Assembly: GCA_023213315.1 (NCBI GenBank)
Contig: JAKCPI010000963.1
Coordinates: forward strand, 1-64,000
Direction of reading: 5' to 3'
DNA length: 64,000 bases
DNA from: Euborellia annulipes
Taxonomy: Eukaryota; Arthropoda; Insecta; Dermaptera; Anisolabididae
Below are positions 20,215 through 31,569 of this stretch, one piece after another. How positions within the stretch are numbered: position 1 is the stretch's first letter; the number at the start of each line of letters is the position of its first letter. The notes beneath the pieces are model-generated. The model saw only the letters and a list, made by a program, of their open reading frames with translations. It was not told the origin of the DNA and ran no database searches. A program made the translations under genes and the position numbers.

Positions 20215-20272
20215 ATTGCATATCGTATGCCTGCTAGTTAGGCAACCACGTTGACTCAACACGATATGCAAT
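20215..20272. repeat. Perfect 12 bp hairpin, 34 nt loop
   Basis: ATTGCATATCGT (20215-20226) pairs exactly with ACGATATGCAAT (20261-20272). The loop is not AT-rich, unlike the surroundings. It is short for a microRNA precursor, and could be a protein-binding palindrome pair or a chance structure. Confidence 0.5.
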
Positions 20273-20753
20273 GTCTGTGTGTACTACTGGAGGTTGGGTT
20301 CTGCGTGTTTTTTTTTTTTTTTACAATATTATAGGCCATAAAACCTCCCTTTTGAACAATAGATAGCATAGTCTTTATATATCAAATAAATTTGATCAGG
20401 AATTAATAGAATTTCAACTTCAGATAGGCTAAAAATAATTGACAAGGCCTTTATAATTTCAGAATCAGCTCTAGAGCTCGGGTAGCCTACTGTAAATGCA
20501 ATTCAAAAACCGTGGCCTGAGATGACGGAAGAAACCCCCACCCCTGATAAAAAAAAATCCCACTTAGCTTTTTTTTAATAGTCTGTATTTTTTATGACTA
20601 CGAAATATTATATTATAGTCTATAGATATCGGAAAAATTTGATTAAAAAGTGGGATTGAAATAAGTAGATTTTTTTAAAAATAAGATGAAATTTATAAAA
20701 AAGTTGAAATTCTATTGATTTCTGATCAAATTTATTTGTTTTAAAAAGGCTAT

Positions 20754-20903
20754 GGGCGTAACTAGAGAATTTGGCTGGGAGAGGGGGGGCATGGGACCAG
20801 ATATCCTCCGGAGGCCTGGGAGGCCCCATATTGTTTCAATTTTTCTTGGGGCGGGGAGCCTTCTGAGGGGCGCCCCCCCCCCGGAACCCACCTAGTTACT
20901 CCC
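20754..20903. mobile_element. Small hAT-like MITE
   Basis: Ends GGGCGTAACTAG and CTAGTTACTCCC are inverted with one mismatch. AAGGCTAT and ATGGCTAT flank it (7 of 8 match). Poly-G and poly-C tracts inside resemble other hAT MITEs here. Related ends occur near 28780 and 60819. Confidence 0.55.
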
Positions 20904-21948
20904 ATGGCTATGCTGTGGATTGATCAAAAGGGATGGTTTATGGTCTATAATAAAAGACAAACGTCAGGTGAGTTGACACAGACAATGCATATATAGTGGC
21001 AAATCAATGTGGCTGTCTAACTAATAGGCTCTTTCAGATACGAGGATATGGTCGCTATGATATATTTGGAAATGGTCTATTAAATAAATTTGTATTTAAC
21101 TCACAAAAGATTAAAATAATTTATGAAAATTTAAAAATAATAATATGATTAAGTACGAAGAAAAAATATGAGTTATTCTATCTACATATTCAATCTGACT
21201 GTCAGTTAAAAAGAAATGGAAATAAGTTTGAGGGAGAGACTGGAAAGAAATTAAGGGAAAGAAAAAAAAAAGGGGGGGGGAGGATCTATTTTTATATGAC
21301 ATTGAAAACAAACAAAAGATAGACGTAATATTATAGTAAAGAGTTGTAAAAATTGTTAAAACGTTTTAAATATTTTTCTCTTTCTCCTTCAATCTCTCTC
21401 TCTGCAAAATAATTTTAATATTGAATTATTTATAAGATGATAGATAAAATATTTCGCATTCCATTTTGGTTAACTTGAAACGAAGAGAATATTTTTCACG
21501 TCTGTTAATTTTTTAAGTTTCATGTTATATAAAGATAGAGATTTAATTAATGATCAAGTCATTTATTTTCATTGTTTATCTACTTCAATATTTTACAGCT
21601 AATTAAGATTTTGTCTGTAGAAACGACAAATTAAAACTAGACGGTGATGCGGTGCTGTGATGGCGAAAGGGGGTGGGGGAGGGGGCGAGATAGGGACGTA
21701 TCATCAAGTCTAAAAAATAAAAATTGTAGTTGAAGAAAATTTTGATTAAAATTTTAATTAATTTTCCTAAAACATAATTAATATTTTAGAAAAAAAAAAA
21801 TTAAATTATTAAAAGCTTTTAAATATTTTATTCATCTAAGGAGAGAAATGAAGATAAGATGAATTAAATTAATAAATAATGAAAAATGAAGAAATGTTTA
21901 GAAAATAAAAACAAAAGCTTTCAGCAAGTAGAAATTTAAGATTAAGTA

Positions 21949-22279
21949 CAGTGAGAGTCAATATTAAACACCTCATGGGCTTTTCATCATTTTTTTTCAA
22001 TAAAAATTCGTGGAAGATTATTGAGTTTGGTTTTTTTATATCTTTAATATACTTTTTTTATAATAGTTATATTATTTTTATTTTTGAACATAAGTACATT
22101 GTGTTTTATTATGGTGTTAATTCAAAAATTAAAAAAATAATCGCAAAAATGAAGTTTTTTTCATATTTTGCCAAACTTCAGGCGCGACCGGAAGCCGATT
22201 TTGATAATTTTTTTTTGCAACTTTTCCGCGCTATTAAAACTTCGAAATAAAAAATGAGTTTTTTCGGCCCACCCTACTG
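21949..22279. mobile_element. Tc1/mariner-like MITE
   Basis: TA flanks both ends. The left end CAGTGAGAGTCA and the right end, read inwards as CAGTAGGGTGGGCC, share the CAGT start typical of Tc1/mariner termini, but the inverted repeats agree only partly. A 99-codon frame inside (21951-22250) is Phe/Ile-rich and without transposase motifs. About 330 bp, non-autonomous. Confidence 0.45.
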
Positions 22280-22284
22280 TATAT

Positions 22285-23390
22285 TAAAGGTTTTTTCTAT
22301 TATTTAAGGGCAAAATAATGGAAGAAGTCAAACAATTAGCCTATTAGATTTCTCTATGTCGTCTATGCTCCGTATACGAAATACATATGAGAAAGCACAA
22401 AGAAAAAAGCAAATGATCAAATTGAAGAGAGATTTGTATTTCATTCATTATATTTAATTAATATTCTCAAATTAGAATTTCCAAGAGAGATAAATTACGA
22501 ATGAAATTTCCTAAAAGCGAAAATAGCTTTTTCTGTCCAACTTAGAGAAACCAATCGCACTGATCACTGGCTATTTCTGACATTATGAAATTTAATTATC
22601 TCAAGGTCTAATTAGTCGTCTTTTTAAGTAAAAAAAAAAAAATTGACGACTTCAAGATGGGTTTTTAACTGCAGTGCAAAAAAGTTAAAATTGTCAAAAA
22701 CAGACGTTTCTCTCTTAAAAGTGGTAAATAAATATGTTATGTTCGGAATGACATCAAATCGATTTATTTGATACATTTTTAATTGGCCTATACTCAATCC
22801 ATGATGAGCTTTTTTTGGATTGGAAGAATATTTATTTATAAATGTGAAGATTTATATTAAATTTTTCGGAAAATTTTACAAAAAAGGTTGTGCTATACTC
22901 TTTAAAATGTTTCCCCATCATATCAAATGAGAATAATAATGCAGAGGAAATAGAGAGATAAACTATAAATATATCAAAGCAAAAAACTTTTAAATATTCA
23001 ATGTTTCCATTTGTTATATTTATTCATGTACCTACATGGATTTGAAATTAGTTCTGAAAATAAAAATAAACTTGGTCATTATCGATTAAACAGATGTGTT
23101 TAATATAATCATATAGATCTATTTTTTTCCTATATGGGAAAAAATAGACAATAATTACGAATTCTTCGAAAAAACATTTATTTATGAAATTCGATTTTCA
23201 ATAAATATTTAATTTTTGTCTAGATGTCTAATATAGCCTAACTTATTTAAATCAGTAATACGTTTCTTATAGGCTACTAGGTGGGCTAGAGCAGAGACGG
23301 CCGAATTATTTGCAAATAGTTATAAGGTGGTTGGATGAATAGTTATAAGGTGGCGGATGCTGTGTTATTTCTGCCTTCCAATCATCTAGT
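22285..23390. other. Unique AT-rich DNA
   Basis: No repeat or coding signal recognised. Confidence 0.45.
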
Positions 23391-23402
23391 GAATCCAGCA
23401 TT

Positions 23403-23665
23403 CAGTGACGTCATTGGGGGGGGGGGGCAGGGGGCATTTGCCCCCCCCCCAAGGGCTCTGATTTTTGTAAAATTTTATATTATTCTAAATAAAATACTCC
23501 AAAATACATCTACGAGTATACAAAAATTAAACAATTAATTAAATTAAATATGTTTTGGCCAAATTTGAGTACCCATTTGTAAGTAAATTTTAAGAAAAAA
23601 AAATGTTTGCCCCCCCCCAAGAAAAAATTTGCCCCCCCCAAGAAAAAGTTGAAATGACGCCACTG
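23403..23665. mobile_element. hAT MITE with exact 8 bp target duplication
   Basis: Begins CAGTGACGTCATT and ends AATGACGCCACTG (inverted). CCAGCATT lies on both sides (23395-23402 and 23666-23673). Subterminal poly-G and poly-C tracts can pair. Sister copies are at 27430-27640 and (5' part) 49219-49330, sharing AAGGGCTCTGATTTTT. No transposase. Confidence 0.9.
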
Positions 23666-23679
23666 CCAGCATTAAACAC

Positions 23680-24600
23680 AACTTATTATGAATTTAAATA
23701 GGCCTATTATAAATTTTATCATTCTGAATAGTAATCAATGGAAAGTGAAGTAAGACCTGTTCCAAGAGAGAGGAATTTTTTTATTAAAAAAAGAGAAAAT
23801 TTCAAAAAAATGTCAGAACCTAATCTAATCTGGAAGACAAAATCATCATTTAGATTTTTTAATAATAATCCTAACATATATATACGTGTTTAGTCGGACT
23901 AAACATTTATCATTTCAACTCAGGATACAAGAAAACTTGTATTTCCAGTGAAATTCAATTTCGACACGAATGAAATTAAACTTACTATTATATTTAGTTC
24001 GGGTTAAAGGAAAGTTTCGTGCCACCTTTAGAAGCTATTTATTTATTTTTTATATAAAAAAATAATTTCCTTTATTTTATTATATAAACAAATAGCCTAC
24101 GTAAAAAAAAAAAAAAAAAACACTTTATAAAGCATTTATTTTTATAAAATTTTTAATTTCCAAATCAAATATTGAATTAACAAACAAGAATAGAACTGAA
24201 ATAAATTTTAATTAAAAGATCAAATTGCAATTGATAATTTTAGTTAAAAATTAAACTTTCAAATACAATAGGGGTCTTTAATCAAATATTAATAATTGCA
24301 AGTTGATTAGTAAAGCTCGAAGTGATAATCATAAATACAAATTGATGTTCTAACCCTTAATGAGAGAGTATTATATTCCAATAAATGCATTATTATGTTA
24401 AAACAAATAAATTAGTTTATTGGATGAGGTTTTTTTTTTTTTTTTTTGATAATTTTATATTTTTATATAGGTCAAGTTATGATACATTTTGATTCTGCGA
24501 AATATCATCTGTGTTTAGGCTTGAATAGGAAGGCTATGTAAAATTATTAGGTTTGAAAATAAATTACCAAAAATCAGCAATAAAAAGAATGGAGATCTAG
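23680..24600. other. AT-rich DNA, nothing recognised
   Basis: Poly-A and poly-T tracts and unique A/T sequence. Confidence 0.4.
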
Positions 24601-24636
24601 ATTATATTAAGTTGGATAGTAAAGTAAAAAACTCTC

Positions 24637-25145
24637 GGACACTCCATTAGTTTCGAAGATAGAACTACAGAAGAGTTAAAGAGAAGAATAAACTTAAGTT
24701 GTAAGTTATTTTGTTACAAGAAAATAGATATTAAAAAATAATGAAGTAAAGTTGAATTCAAAAATAAAGGTGGTCAAAAAATGTGTATTACCAATGCTAA
24801 ACTCAAACCTGAATGCTGACCGAAAAAGCAATGCACCGTTTGGAGACAATTTAGAGATCAATGTTAAGAAGCATCTTAGGAGTCAAGAGATAAAATAGAG
24901 GATATTTACAAATTACCTAACAGGTATGATTAGAAATATTAACTACCATTTAAAGAAGATAAAATGGAAATGGGTAGAACGTTTTTCTAGAAATGAAGAT
25001 TGAAGATGGTCCAATAATATAACCGAATTGTGGCCTATCGGGAAAAGGAGGAAATGCGGAAGACAACCGGAATACTAGACTGATGATATTGAGACAGTGG
25101 GAAGACATTGGCAAAGAGTTGTCAGATAATGGAGAGCCTACGGGT
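24637..25145 (+). pseudogene. Decayed LINE, C-terminal part of reverse transcriptase ORF
   Basis: Across frameshifts and stops the plus strand reads GHSISFEDRTTEELKRRINL, then the GMIRNINYHLKKIKWKW segment, then WPIGKRRKCGRQP followed by TDDIETVGRHWQRV. This is the run found after the polymerase domain in many animal non-LTR elements annotated as endonuclease-reverse transcriptase: the 'thumb' with KWxWxxH, then RWxxxxxxWxPxxxKRxxGRPxxxWxDD. At least four in-frame stops. Catalytic palm motifs lie upstream and are not recognisable. An old, dead copy. Confidence 0.75.
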
Positions 25146-26110
25146 GTTAGTTTAAATTTAAGCTATCCAAAATCACTGTGTTTTAACGCGAATAGTTCGT
25201 AATGCGAGAGCCCCTGGTGCTGGCCGATTGTAGTGGTAGTGAGAATGCCTTCTTTCAAATAAATTAAAAAAATAATTTATAACTCAGAGCTTTTTTCAAA
25301 ATTGCACATTAATTAGTAGTAATATTTTGAATAAAAATTTGGGGAATTCGAAGTGTGCGTGAATTGTCATTTTTTTGAAAATCAAGAAAATTTGTAAAAA
25401 TTTGCTACATAAAATTAACTGAAATCCGAATAATTGCTAACTTTTTAGGTGCTTTAGTAAAATTTAATTCTGAGAAAATAATAAAAAGTAAAAGAGTTAT
25501 TCCGCTACCAGTTGCTTAATATTTACTTATTTTTAAATCAAATAAAATATTATAATAATTATTTTAAGAAGGTAATCAAATAGTAATTATAATATAACCG
25601 AAGTAAATTTCTCTCCTCTCTCTTTCTCTGCCCTTAAGGGCCATTTTATCACATGCAAATCACAAATCAAGGAAATTCCTTTAAAATTAATTGAAAATGA
25701 TTGAAATGTCAGTTAATAAACCGTGAGTGCTTCACTCGAGAGGTCAAATGAGCTGCAATGGACTTGAATAGATTGGCCCTTGGTATCACTCCCCACCCTC
25801 GAAAAGCATTCATTCCATGTAATCTAGTAAAGGAGAGGTGCATGGGAGAATAGAGGTTCTAAACTTTGACGCAATTAGCGGGTCGTGGATATTAATGGAC
25901 TTAGGTACGTTGGACGTAGAGCTAGATCTATCTGGGAGGGCATTAATCCGGTTAGCAACTGGTCGACTGTGAGATAATTAGAGAGGATTCACTCTCTCTC
26001 TCTCTCTCTCTCTCAAATGGTTATATCACATTGTGGACTGAAAAGAGAGAGGATGGGGTGAAAAAAGCGATCCACATAAGAGTAATTTAATTGACTCAAT
26101 GGCTTTTCAT
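25146..26110. other. Unique, higher-complexity DNA with a CT microsatellite
   Basis: 25700-26110 is less A/T-biased than its surroundings and matches no repeat in this window. (CT)12 runs 25991-26014. It is a reasonable place to look for a conserved non-coding element, but nothing in the bases proves function. Confidence 0.4.
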
Positions 26111-26489
26111 CAAAGGATCAATTGGTAATTGAACAGAAACCTTGGAAACTAGGGAAATGGAATTTCGCGAATCATTTTTTATTTTTATATTTTTCTTTAT
26201 TTGAAAGGAAAAAGCTATTGTTTCTTCTTATATTCAAAAATCTCAAAAAAAAGAATGATAAAAAATTATTTTACTATCGTATCTATAGAGGTTTTGGAGG
26301 GATTAATTAAAAGAAAAAAAAAATCAATTAGTGTAGGTAGTCTACCTTTTAGCAAGAAATAACTAATATATAAGTGATGATGAAACTTGAATGCTATTAT
26401 TTTTTAATCAATAGATTCATAAAGTTTTTATTCTATTTGTTATTATAAAAAAAGGCGACCGTTTATTTATTTATTTATTTTATTTTTTT

Positions 26490-26735
26490 TTAAGTTTTTT
26501 CGGCATCTTAGGCCATATGATACACACATATTTTAATTACAAATTATCCAGACATATTTATTTATACTATTAGGTATCCAAATGATTTAAATAAATATTT
26601 ATCGGACTATCTGGGGTCTGAACTCACTCCTCTTGGCTTTTAGGTTATAAATAATTGGCTACCAATCAATTTAAATAAATAGCGACGGGGTCTAAATGGC
26701 CTTCAATGGCGGAAAATACCTTAAATAAAAATAAA
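26490..26735. repeat. SINE family 1 and family 2 fragments, facing
   Basis: 26490-26640 (minus) keeps TTCGGCATCTTAGGCCATAT and ATCGGACTATCTGGGGTC of family 1, with a degraded head. 26650-26735 (plus) has the family 2 tail GACGGGGTCTAAATGGCCTT, ending in an A-rich run. Confidence 0.5.
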
Positions 26736-26739
26736 AAAA

Positions 26740-27429
26740 AAAAAAAGGTTATCAATATTGAAAAGTTTATTAAACAAAAAAAAAAAAAAAAAAAAAAATA
26801 CAGTAGTAAAAATAAAAAAGCCCGGCTGATCAATATCGTAAATAATTATTTAAAAATTACAGTATAATTATGGCCTCAGATATCGAAGACTTAAAAAAAA
26901 AACTTAAAAAAAACTTTGTTTATTGGTTTATTAATAGGCTCTATTTATTGAATTGGGTTGACTAAGTTGGGACATAACTGGTCTAAAACGGCGAATGCTC
27001 AAAGTAGACACAAAACAAAACTTTCCTTTTTTTATATTTAATTTAAAAAAGTAAAAATGTGAAAAATTTAAATTTAATTACTTATGTCCTCAATTTTAAA
27101 CAAGTGTATAAACACCAAAAGGGGTTAATTCCCTAAAGAATATTTTGCAAAATGGATTAAATTTATTTATTTAAAATTTAATTATAAAAAGAGGCCTTTG
27201 AAAAAAAAAATGGTAATTATATTCAAAGAACAATTTTAAAACAAAATTATAAAAAATAACGAAATAGCATTTGCATTTTTTTTTACTATTTCTTTGCCTT
27301 GGGCGGGCTTTGATCCTAGCCTGAGAATATTTTTCAAAATGCCCCCGGACCTCCTTGCTCAACTTCGGTTGGCAAGTTTATTACATACCAGAAGATAAAT
27401 ATAAAAATATATGGCCCCCATATCTCTCT
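26740..27429. other. AT-rich DNA, nothing recognised
   Basis: Several poly-A tracts and one family 2-like tail near 26875-26890 (GGCCTCAGATATCGAAGAC). No gene. Confidence 0.4.
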
Positions 27430-27640
27430 CAGTGGCGCCATTTGGGGGGAGAGAGGGGCATTTGCCCCCCCCCAAGGGCTCTGATTTTTATAGAATTTTA
27501 TATTTGTTCTAAATATTTCAAAATATATCTAAGAGTATTTATTATAAACTGTACAAAATTAAACAATTAATTAAATTAAATATCTTTTGGCCAAATTTGA
27601 GTACCCCCCCCCCAAAGAAAAAGTTAAAAAAACGCCACTG
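27430..27640. mobile_element. hAT MITE, no target duplication seen
   Basis: CAGTGGCGCCATTTGGGG ... AAACGCCACTG, with the same interior as the element at 23403 (AAGGGCTCTGATTTTTATAG, TTTTGGCCAAATTTGAGTAC). The 8 bp flanks differ (ATCTCTCT against GGTCTACC), so a flank changed or the copy arose by recombination. Confidence 0.75.
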
Positions 27641-27787
27641 GGTCTACCTTACCCCTACTCTGATTTAACCCCAGGAAAGTTCTCTATCAATTAACAAAAA
27701 ATCCATCTCGTAGGCCTCCAGCTTAGGAAGAATAAACAATTATACAAATTTTCATTTTCATATAAATAAATAGAAAGAAAGTATTGA

Positions 27788-28064
27788 CATTTTTTTTTTT
27801 TTTTTTTAAACATTCACACTTTTTTCTCATTCACACTCACACTCACCCACACATTCACACTGTCTTGTCGGCAACTCAGGCCATATAAGACATTTACGAT
27901 AACCGTTATTTATGAATTTATATATATTAGGGTCCAGGCGTTTTTATTTAAGCCATCTGGTATCCAAATGGCTTAAATAAAATCATCGGACTGCCTGGGG
28001 TCCGAACCCGCGACGTTTGGTATATGAGGTTAGCACGCTAACTTCTACACCACGCCCCGAGGGC
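27788..28064 (-). mobile_element. SINE family 1, full, with target duplication
   Basis: The minus-strand head reads CGTGGTGTAGAAGTTAGCG (A box) and GCGGGTTCGGACCCC (B box). The body has the GCCATTTGGATACC hairpin, AACGGTTAT and ATGGCCTGAGTTGCCG, and the tail is TGAATG repeats plus poly-A. AAGTATTGA flanks both sides (27779-27787, 28065-28073). The best-preserved tRNA-like head of this family together with 41907-42180. Confidence 0.85.
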
Positions 28065-28074
28065 AAGTATTGAG

Positions 28075-28210
28075 ATTTCTAAGATTCAATGTCTAAATTT
28101 TGATGGAAATACAACACATGTTTTGAGGTCCCTCTAGTCAGAAAAGTAAGTTCCGCGAAACGATTTGTTGGTCTGTCTGCCTCTTTGTATGTGTGAGTGT
28201 GTGTATGGAA
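28075..28210 (+). repeat. Family F fragment
   Basis: Keeps TGTTTTGAGGTCCCTC, GTTCCGCGAAACGA and a TCTGTCTGCC remnant of the microsatellite, in the same order as 42890-43030. Confidence 0.5.
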
Positions 28211-28267
28211 AAAATATTTCAATAACGAAAAGTTTTAAATTTGATTTTGGGTAATCTATCTTTTTTT

Positions 28268-28437
28268 TATTTATTTCATTTTTGTTCATTTTCGGCATCG
28301 AAGGCTATTCAGACCCCGTCTTCATTTATTTCAATTGGATTGGTTGCCAATCCAATTGAATAAATTTTTGTCACATGAGACGGGAGCCGAACCCTTGAAC
28401 TCTAGCACAAGAGGCAGACTGAGCTATGAACCAAGGG
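28268..28437 (-). mobile_element. SINE family 2, near full
   Basis: The minus-strand head is TTCATAGCTCAGTCTGCC (A box) and AAGGGTTCGGCTCC (B box). The body carries the palindrome TCCAATTGG...CCAATCCAATTGAA, and the tail GACGGGGTCTGAATAGCCTTC...GCCGAAAATG. This shows family 2 is a second, separate tRNA-derived SINE. Confidence 0.75.
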
Positions 28438-28930
28438 CAAATAAAATCTTAAGATTATTTATTTTTCACGGGGGTAGGCCTACTTTTAGTTTGTTTGTTT
28501 TTTTTAATCCATTTTCTCAAAACTCGCTCTTTAATTAAGAATTCATAAATCTATAGCGTCGGAATTGAAAGCATGGGGCAAGAGTACATTGCATCTTTCC
28601 GCTGGGATTGTCCAGGTGAAAAGCTCAAAAATTATTTTAAATATTCTTATTTTTTAATGTTTATTTTTAATTATCCTTGTGGCTTTACAAAAAAAAAAAA
28701 AAAAGAAATGGGATCACATGCCTAAAAGGAGCTTTAAAAAAAATAGTGATAAAAAACGAGCCTTCTGGGGGTGGGGGGGGGGGGCTAGTTACGCCAATGG
28801 CGACAGCATATTGAACAACTTTTGATTAGTAAGTCAAGAAAATGTTTGATATGATGCAAGGGCGGAAGAATTTACAATCAAGTTTTAACAACCATAATTT
28901 TAAAATCGGCTATTAATAGAGGGATTTGAC

Positions 28931-29338
28931 CAGGGGCACCGGAACGAATTTGAATCAGGGGGGGGCAAAAAATTTTTTTTAGGAAAATTAAAATAATTTA
29001 ATAAGTTTATGTTCAAATAGTATAAAACAAAAACAAATCCACTATAAAACCTTAAAAATTTTAAATAAAATCACAATTTTAATAAAATTAAAATTTTAAA
29101 AAATTTGCCAGTGATTTTATCAAAAATTTTTCGAAAAAATTTGAAAAAAATGAATTTCTTACTCCTTTAATTTTTTTAATTTAGAAGATTTTATTTTTAA
29201 AAAGTAAAAATATATCATTTTTAAAAATAAATGAAATAAAAGAAGAAATTTTGCCCCCCTCTGCCCCCCCCCCTGTAGGATGCCAGGGGGGGGGGCAATG
29301 TACCCTTGCCCCCCCCCCCCCCAGTTCCGGCGCCTATG
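28931..29338. mobile_element. hAT MITE with exact 8 bp target duplication
   Basis: CAGGGGCACCGGAACG at one end and TTCCGGCGCCTATG at the other are inverted. GATTTGAC lies on both sides (28923-28930 and 29339-29346). Poly-G and poly-C blocks near the ends flank a very AT-rich centre. A sister copy in reverse orientation is at 36256-36628 with a different duplication, so both moved independently. Confidence 0.92.
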
Positions 29339-29346
29339 GATTTGAC

Positions 29347-29599
29347 ACTATCAGTAGTTCACGATGTCTGTGAGTGCAAGTGCTTCGGACGTTCTCGGCT
29401 ATCTTCGGCCCGAGAAAGCTAGCATCTCCGAGCGTTCTGTCTCGCACTCCCCTCCCCGCCCCGCAACACCCCCGCCTTGCAGCGCCTGCGCGAGTCGACC
29501 TTGCCTTTGCAAGTTTACTTTTAAATGATAAATAGTTTAATTTTTTTAATTGCTTAGGGAAGCAGTGCTTCCCTTGTTTCCTCTGAATGCGCGCCACTG
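29347..29599 (-). mobile_element. GC-rich hAT-like fragment
   Basis: On minus it begins CAGTGGCGCGCATTCAGAGG, a hAT-type CAGTGGCG start, followed by the short palindrome GAAGCACTGCTTC. The other end is not identified. The GC-rich 29370-29510 part gives a 97-codon minus frame that looks like repeat sequence. Confidence 0.4.
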
Positions 29600-29639
29600 T
29601 ATGATTGTATGATATCTGGTTAGTCACATCAGATTTTTA

Positions 29640-30020
29640 AAATATAGGGTAAGAGAAAGTAAAAATTATAAATCATAAAACGGTGGTATTATTATTTCGA
29701 CGAACCAGTGATAAAGAGAATTATATATTTTAGGTATAAAAAAATAAACTTGTGTGTAATGGTCGGGGTACGAGAATGCGCGCGCGATGTGTGTGAGTGT
29801 GTGTATGAGAGAGAGGGAAAGAGGGAGCCTTGGTCATAAATAGATTATAAAATAAAGCAAATCATCACATATTAATAAAAATAAAATTAGAAAATTTTAA
29901 AAAATGTAGCCACACGTTCAATAAAAATTGTCAATCTTACTAGAAATGAAATTACATCAAATAGAAAGGAAAAAGCCCACGCCATCTTTTTGACAAATTG
30001 CTTAATAAAAAAGGAGCTCA
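29640..30020. other. Unassigned, possible intron start
   Basis: 29646-29662 shares GGGTAAGAGAAAGTA with 3296-3312. A GCGCGCG / GTGTGTG tract lies at 29776-29805. Otherwise AT-rich. If the exon at 30027-30045 is real, this is the start of its intron on the minus strand. Confidence 0.35.
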
Positions 30021-30026
30021 ACTCAC

Positions 30027-30045
30027 CGTTGTGATTGCTGTCCAT
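30027..30045 (-). CDS. Candidate first coding exon ending in a splice donor
   Basis: On minus the sequence reads ATGGACAGCAATCACAACG directly followed by GTGAGT, a strong 5' splice site. The ATG has A at -3 and G at +4. The predicted start is MDSNHN, with the exon ending after the first base of a codon. Upstream (30046-30240 on this strand) is a leader without splice acceptor, with moderate GC and no repeat. No downstream exon is identified in the window; the intron would run toward lower coordinates. The protein cannot be named from six residues. A chance ATG plus GTGAGT remains possible. Confidence 0.35.
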
Positions 30046-30290
30046 TCTCTTGTCATTTGGTATTTTCCAAACACTTATTTAACAAAAAACACATTCCCGC
30101 GAATTAATCAATCAACTAAACACACATTATGCACTTTATAAATACAATTCACAATAAATTTTGCACTCCCAAACTCGCGTGGATAAAATCACTTCGATCT
30201 TCTTTAGATGAACTAGTTAATTAACAAGCCGGACGGAATGATGTCGTCAGCGCGCGCTCCCAGCGGGCATTTCGTCAACAATCAGATCAT
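30046..30290 (-). promoter_or_regulatory. Possible promoter and 5' leader of the 30.0 kb exon
   Basis: Non-repetitive, with a locally CpG-richer segment (GGGAGCGCGCGCTGACG on minus, around 30240-30265) in otherwise very AT-rich surroundings. No TATA box is obvious. Assignment depends wholly on the downstream exon call. Confidence 0.25.
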
Positions 30291-30536
30291 TTATAATGGC
30301 TAATTTCATTCATAATTAAAATATTTTTTATTAGATATATTAATTAAAATTTGTATTATTATTAACTTATTTATTAGCCTATAATTTTATTTTCATACAA
30401 AGGATAAGGATTTTTATTATTATTATTTTTTTTTTTTATATCCCAGAAATAATTGAAGTAAAGATAGAAACAATCAAGTGTTTGACCGGAAAGAATCAAA
30501 ACGGGCACAGAGAGTTCAGGTTAAGTAAGGATAAGG

Positions 30537-30774
30537 CAGTGGCGGATCCAGAGGTGTTTCTCGGGGGGGGGGGGTAATATGGAGTGACTGGTCGCACAGC
30601 ACTAATTTTTTTCTTAATTTCGGTAATTTAAAGGCGCATTCTGAATTCAGAATATAAATACAAATCAAATTTTTAAGTATTAATTTTTAAAATTTTACAT
30701 TAAAAATACATTATTTTCTTCAAATCTCAGGGGGGTAAATACCCCCTTTACCCCCCCCCCTGTATCCGCCCTTG
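30537..30774. mobile_element. hAT MITE (GGATCCAG family)
   Basis: CAGTGGCGGATCCAGAGG at the left end and TGTATCCGCCCTTG at the right end are inverted. Subterminal poly-G (30563-30575) and poly-C (30751-30760). The 8 bp flanks do not match cleanly. The 5' part of another copy is at 48485-48690 and shares GGTCGCACA and the AAATTTTTTAGTATTAA stretch. Confidence 0.7.
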
Positions 30775-31033
30775 GGCCAAGGACTTATGATATTGACTTC
30801 TGGATAGATGACCCTCAGAATAAGAAATTCTCTCAACGATTTTCTAAATATAAATATTAATATATAAACAGGCTTGCCTCTGAGAAAATTGTAAACAAAT
30901 GATGATACTCGTGATATAGTTTATATTATATTTCTCTATATTTTAATTTTTTTTTTAAATTTAAATAATATTGAACAGGTATTTCCTTTCTTTCAGGGTG
31001 GAGGGCCATATCTACCCAAATAGATATTATTAT

Positions 31034-31130
31034 ATATAACGGTTATCGTCAAAGTCTTATATGGCCTAAGTTGCCGAAAAGAAGGTGCGAATGTGTGTGC
31101 GAGTGGGAATGAGAAAAAAGTGTGAATGTT
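31034..31130 (+). repeat. SINE family 1 tail
   Basis: AACGGTTATCGTCAAAGTC, ATGGCCTAAGTTGCCG and the GTGAATG tail with poly-A. The head is missing. Confidence 0.6.
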
Positions 31131-31149
31131 AAAAAAAAATTATTTTCAT

Positions 31150-31560
31150 ATTTAAGAAAAGACGAGGATACGCCGCATGGTGGAAGGGGATCCAGGGGGG
31201 CATAGCCCCCGCAGATGGGCCCGAGCCACGCGACGGGGGATCCAGGGGGGCGTAGTCCCCCTGTCTTGAGGCCAGCCCGTTTCTCATAATTAAGAAAAGG
31301 CGAGAGTCCGCGGGCGGCCCGGCTCGTCTATTTATATAATTCGCTAATATCTGTCCGTCTGCCTGTCTGTCTGTCATGCACTATTTGGGTAACTTCCCGT
31401 TGGAATTTTGAAACGAAATTATATATGCTTAAAGATGACCTTCTACGGATTACAGGAAAATTATTTTCATCCCGAAATTCGTATAATTTTTTGAGTTATT
31501 AATATACAAAGTTACTATTTCCTCCAACCCGAGGTTTCGCCTTGCTTGGTATTGCTTAAC
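31150..31560 (+). repeat. GC-rich repeat with CCAGGGGGG hairpins
   Basis: CCAGGGGGGCATAGCCCCC and CCAGGGGGGCGTAGTCCCCC occur 65 bp apart, each a small hairpin. The 31345-31530 part matches 13980-14157 and, beyond the LINE, 15196 onwards. The hairpins also recall the ends at 40.2 kb and 63.4 kb. A frame on minus (31129-31377) reads through them but has no recognised domain. Confidence 0.55.
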
Positions 31561-31569
31561 CGCAACAAT

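Noticed and set aside
21951..22250. 99-codon frame
   Set aside because: It coincides with a small Tc1/mariner-like MITE and is Phe/Ile/Lys-rich as expected from base composition; no DDE motifs.
29334..29627. 97-codon minus-strand frame, Arg/Gly/Ala-rich
   Set aside because: It spans a hAT end and GC-rich repeat DNA, with no recognised domain and no splice context.
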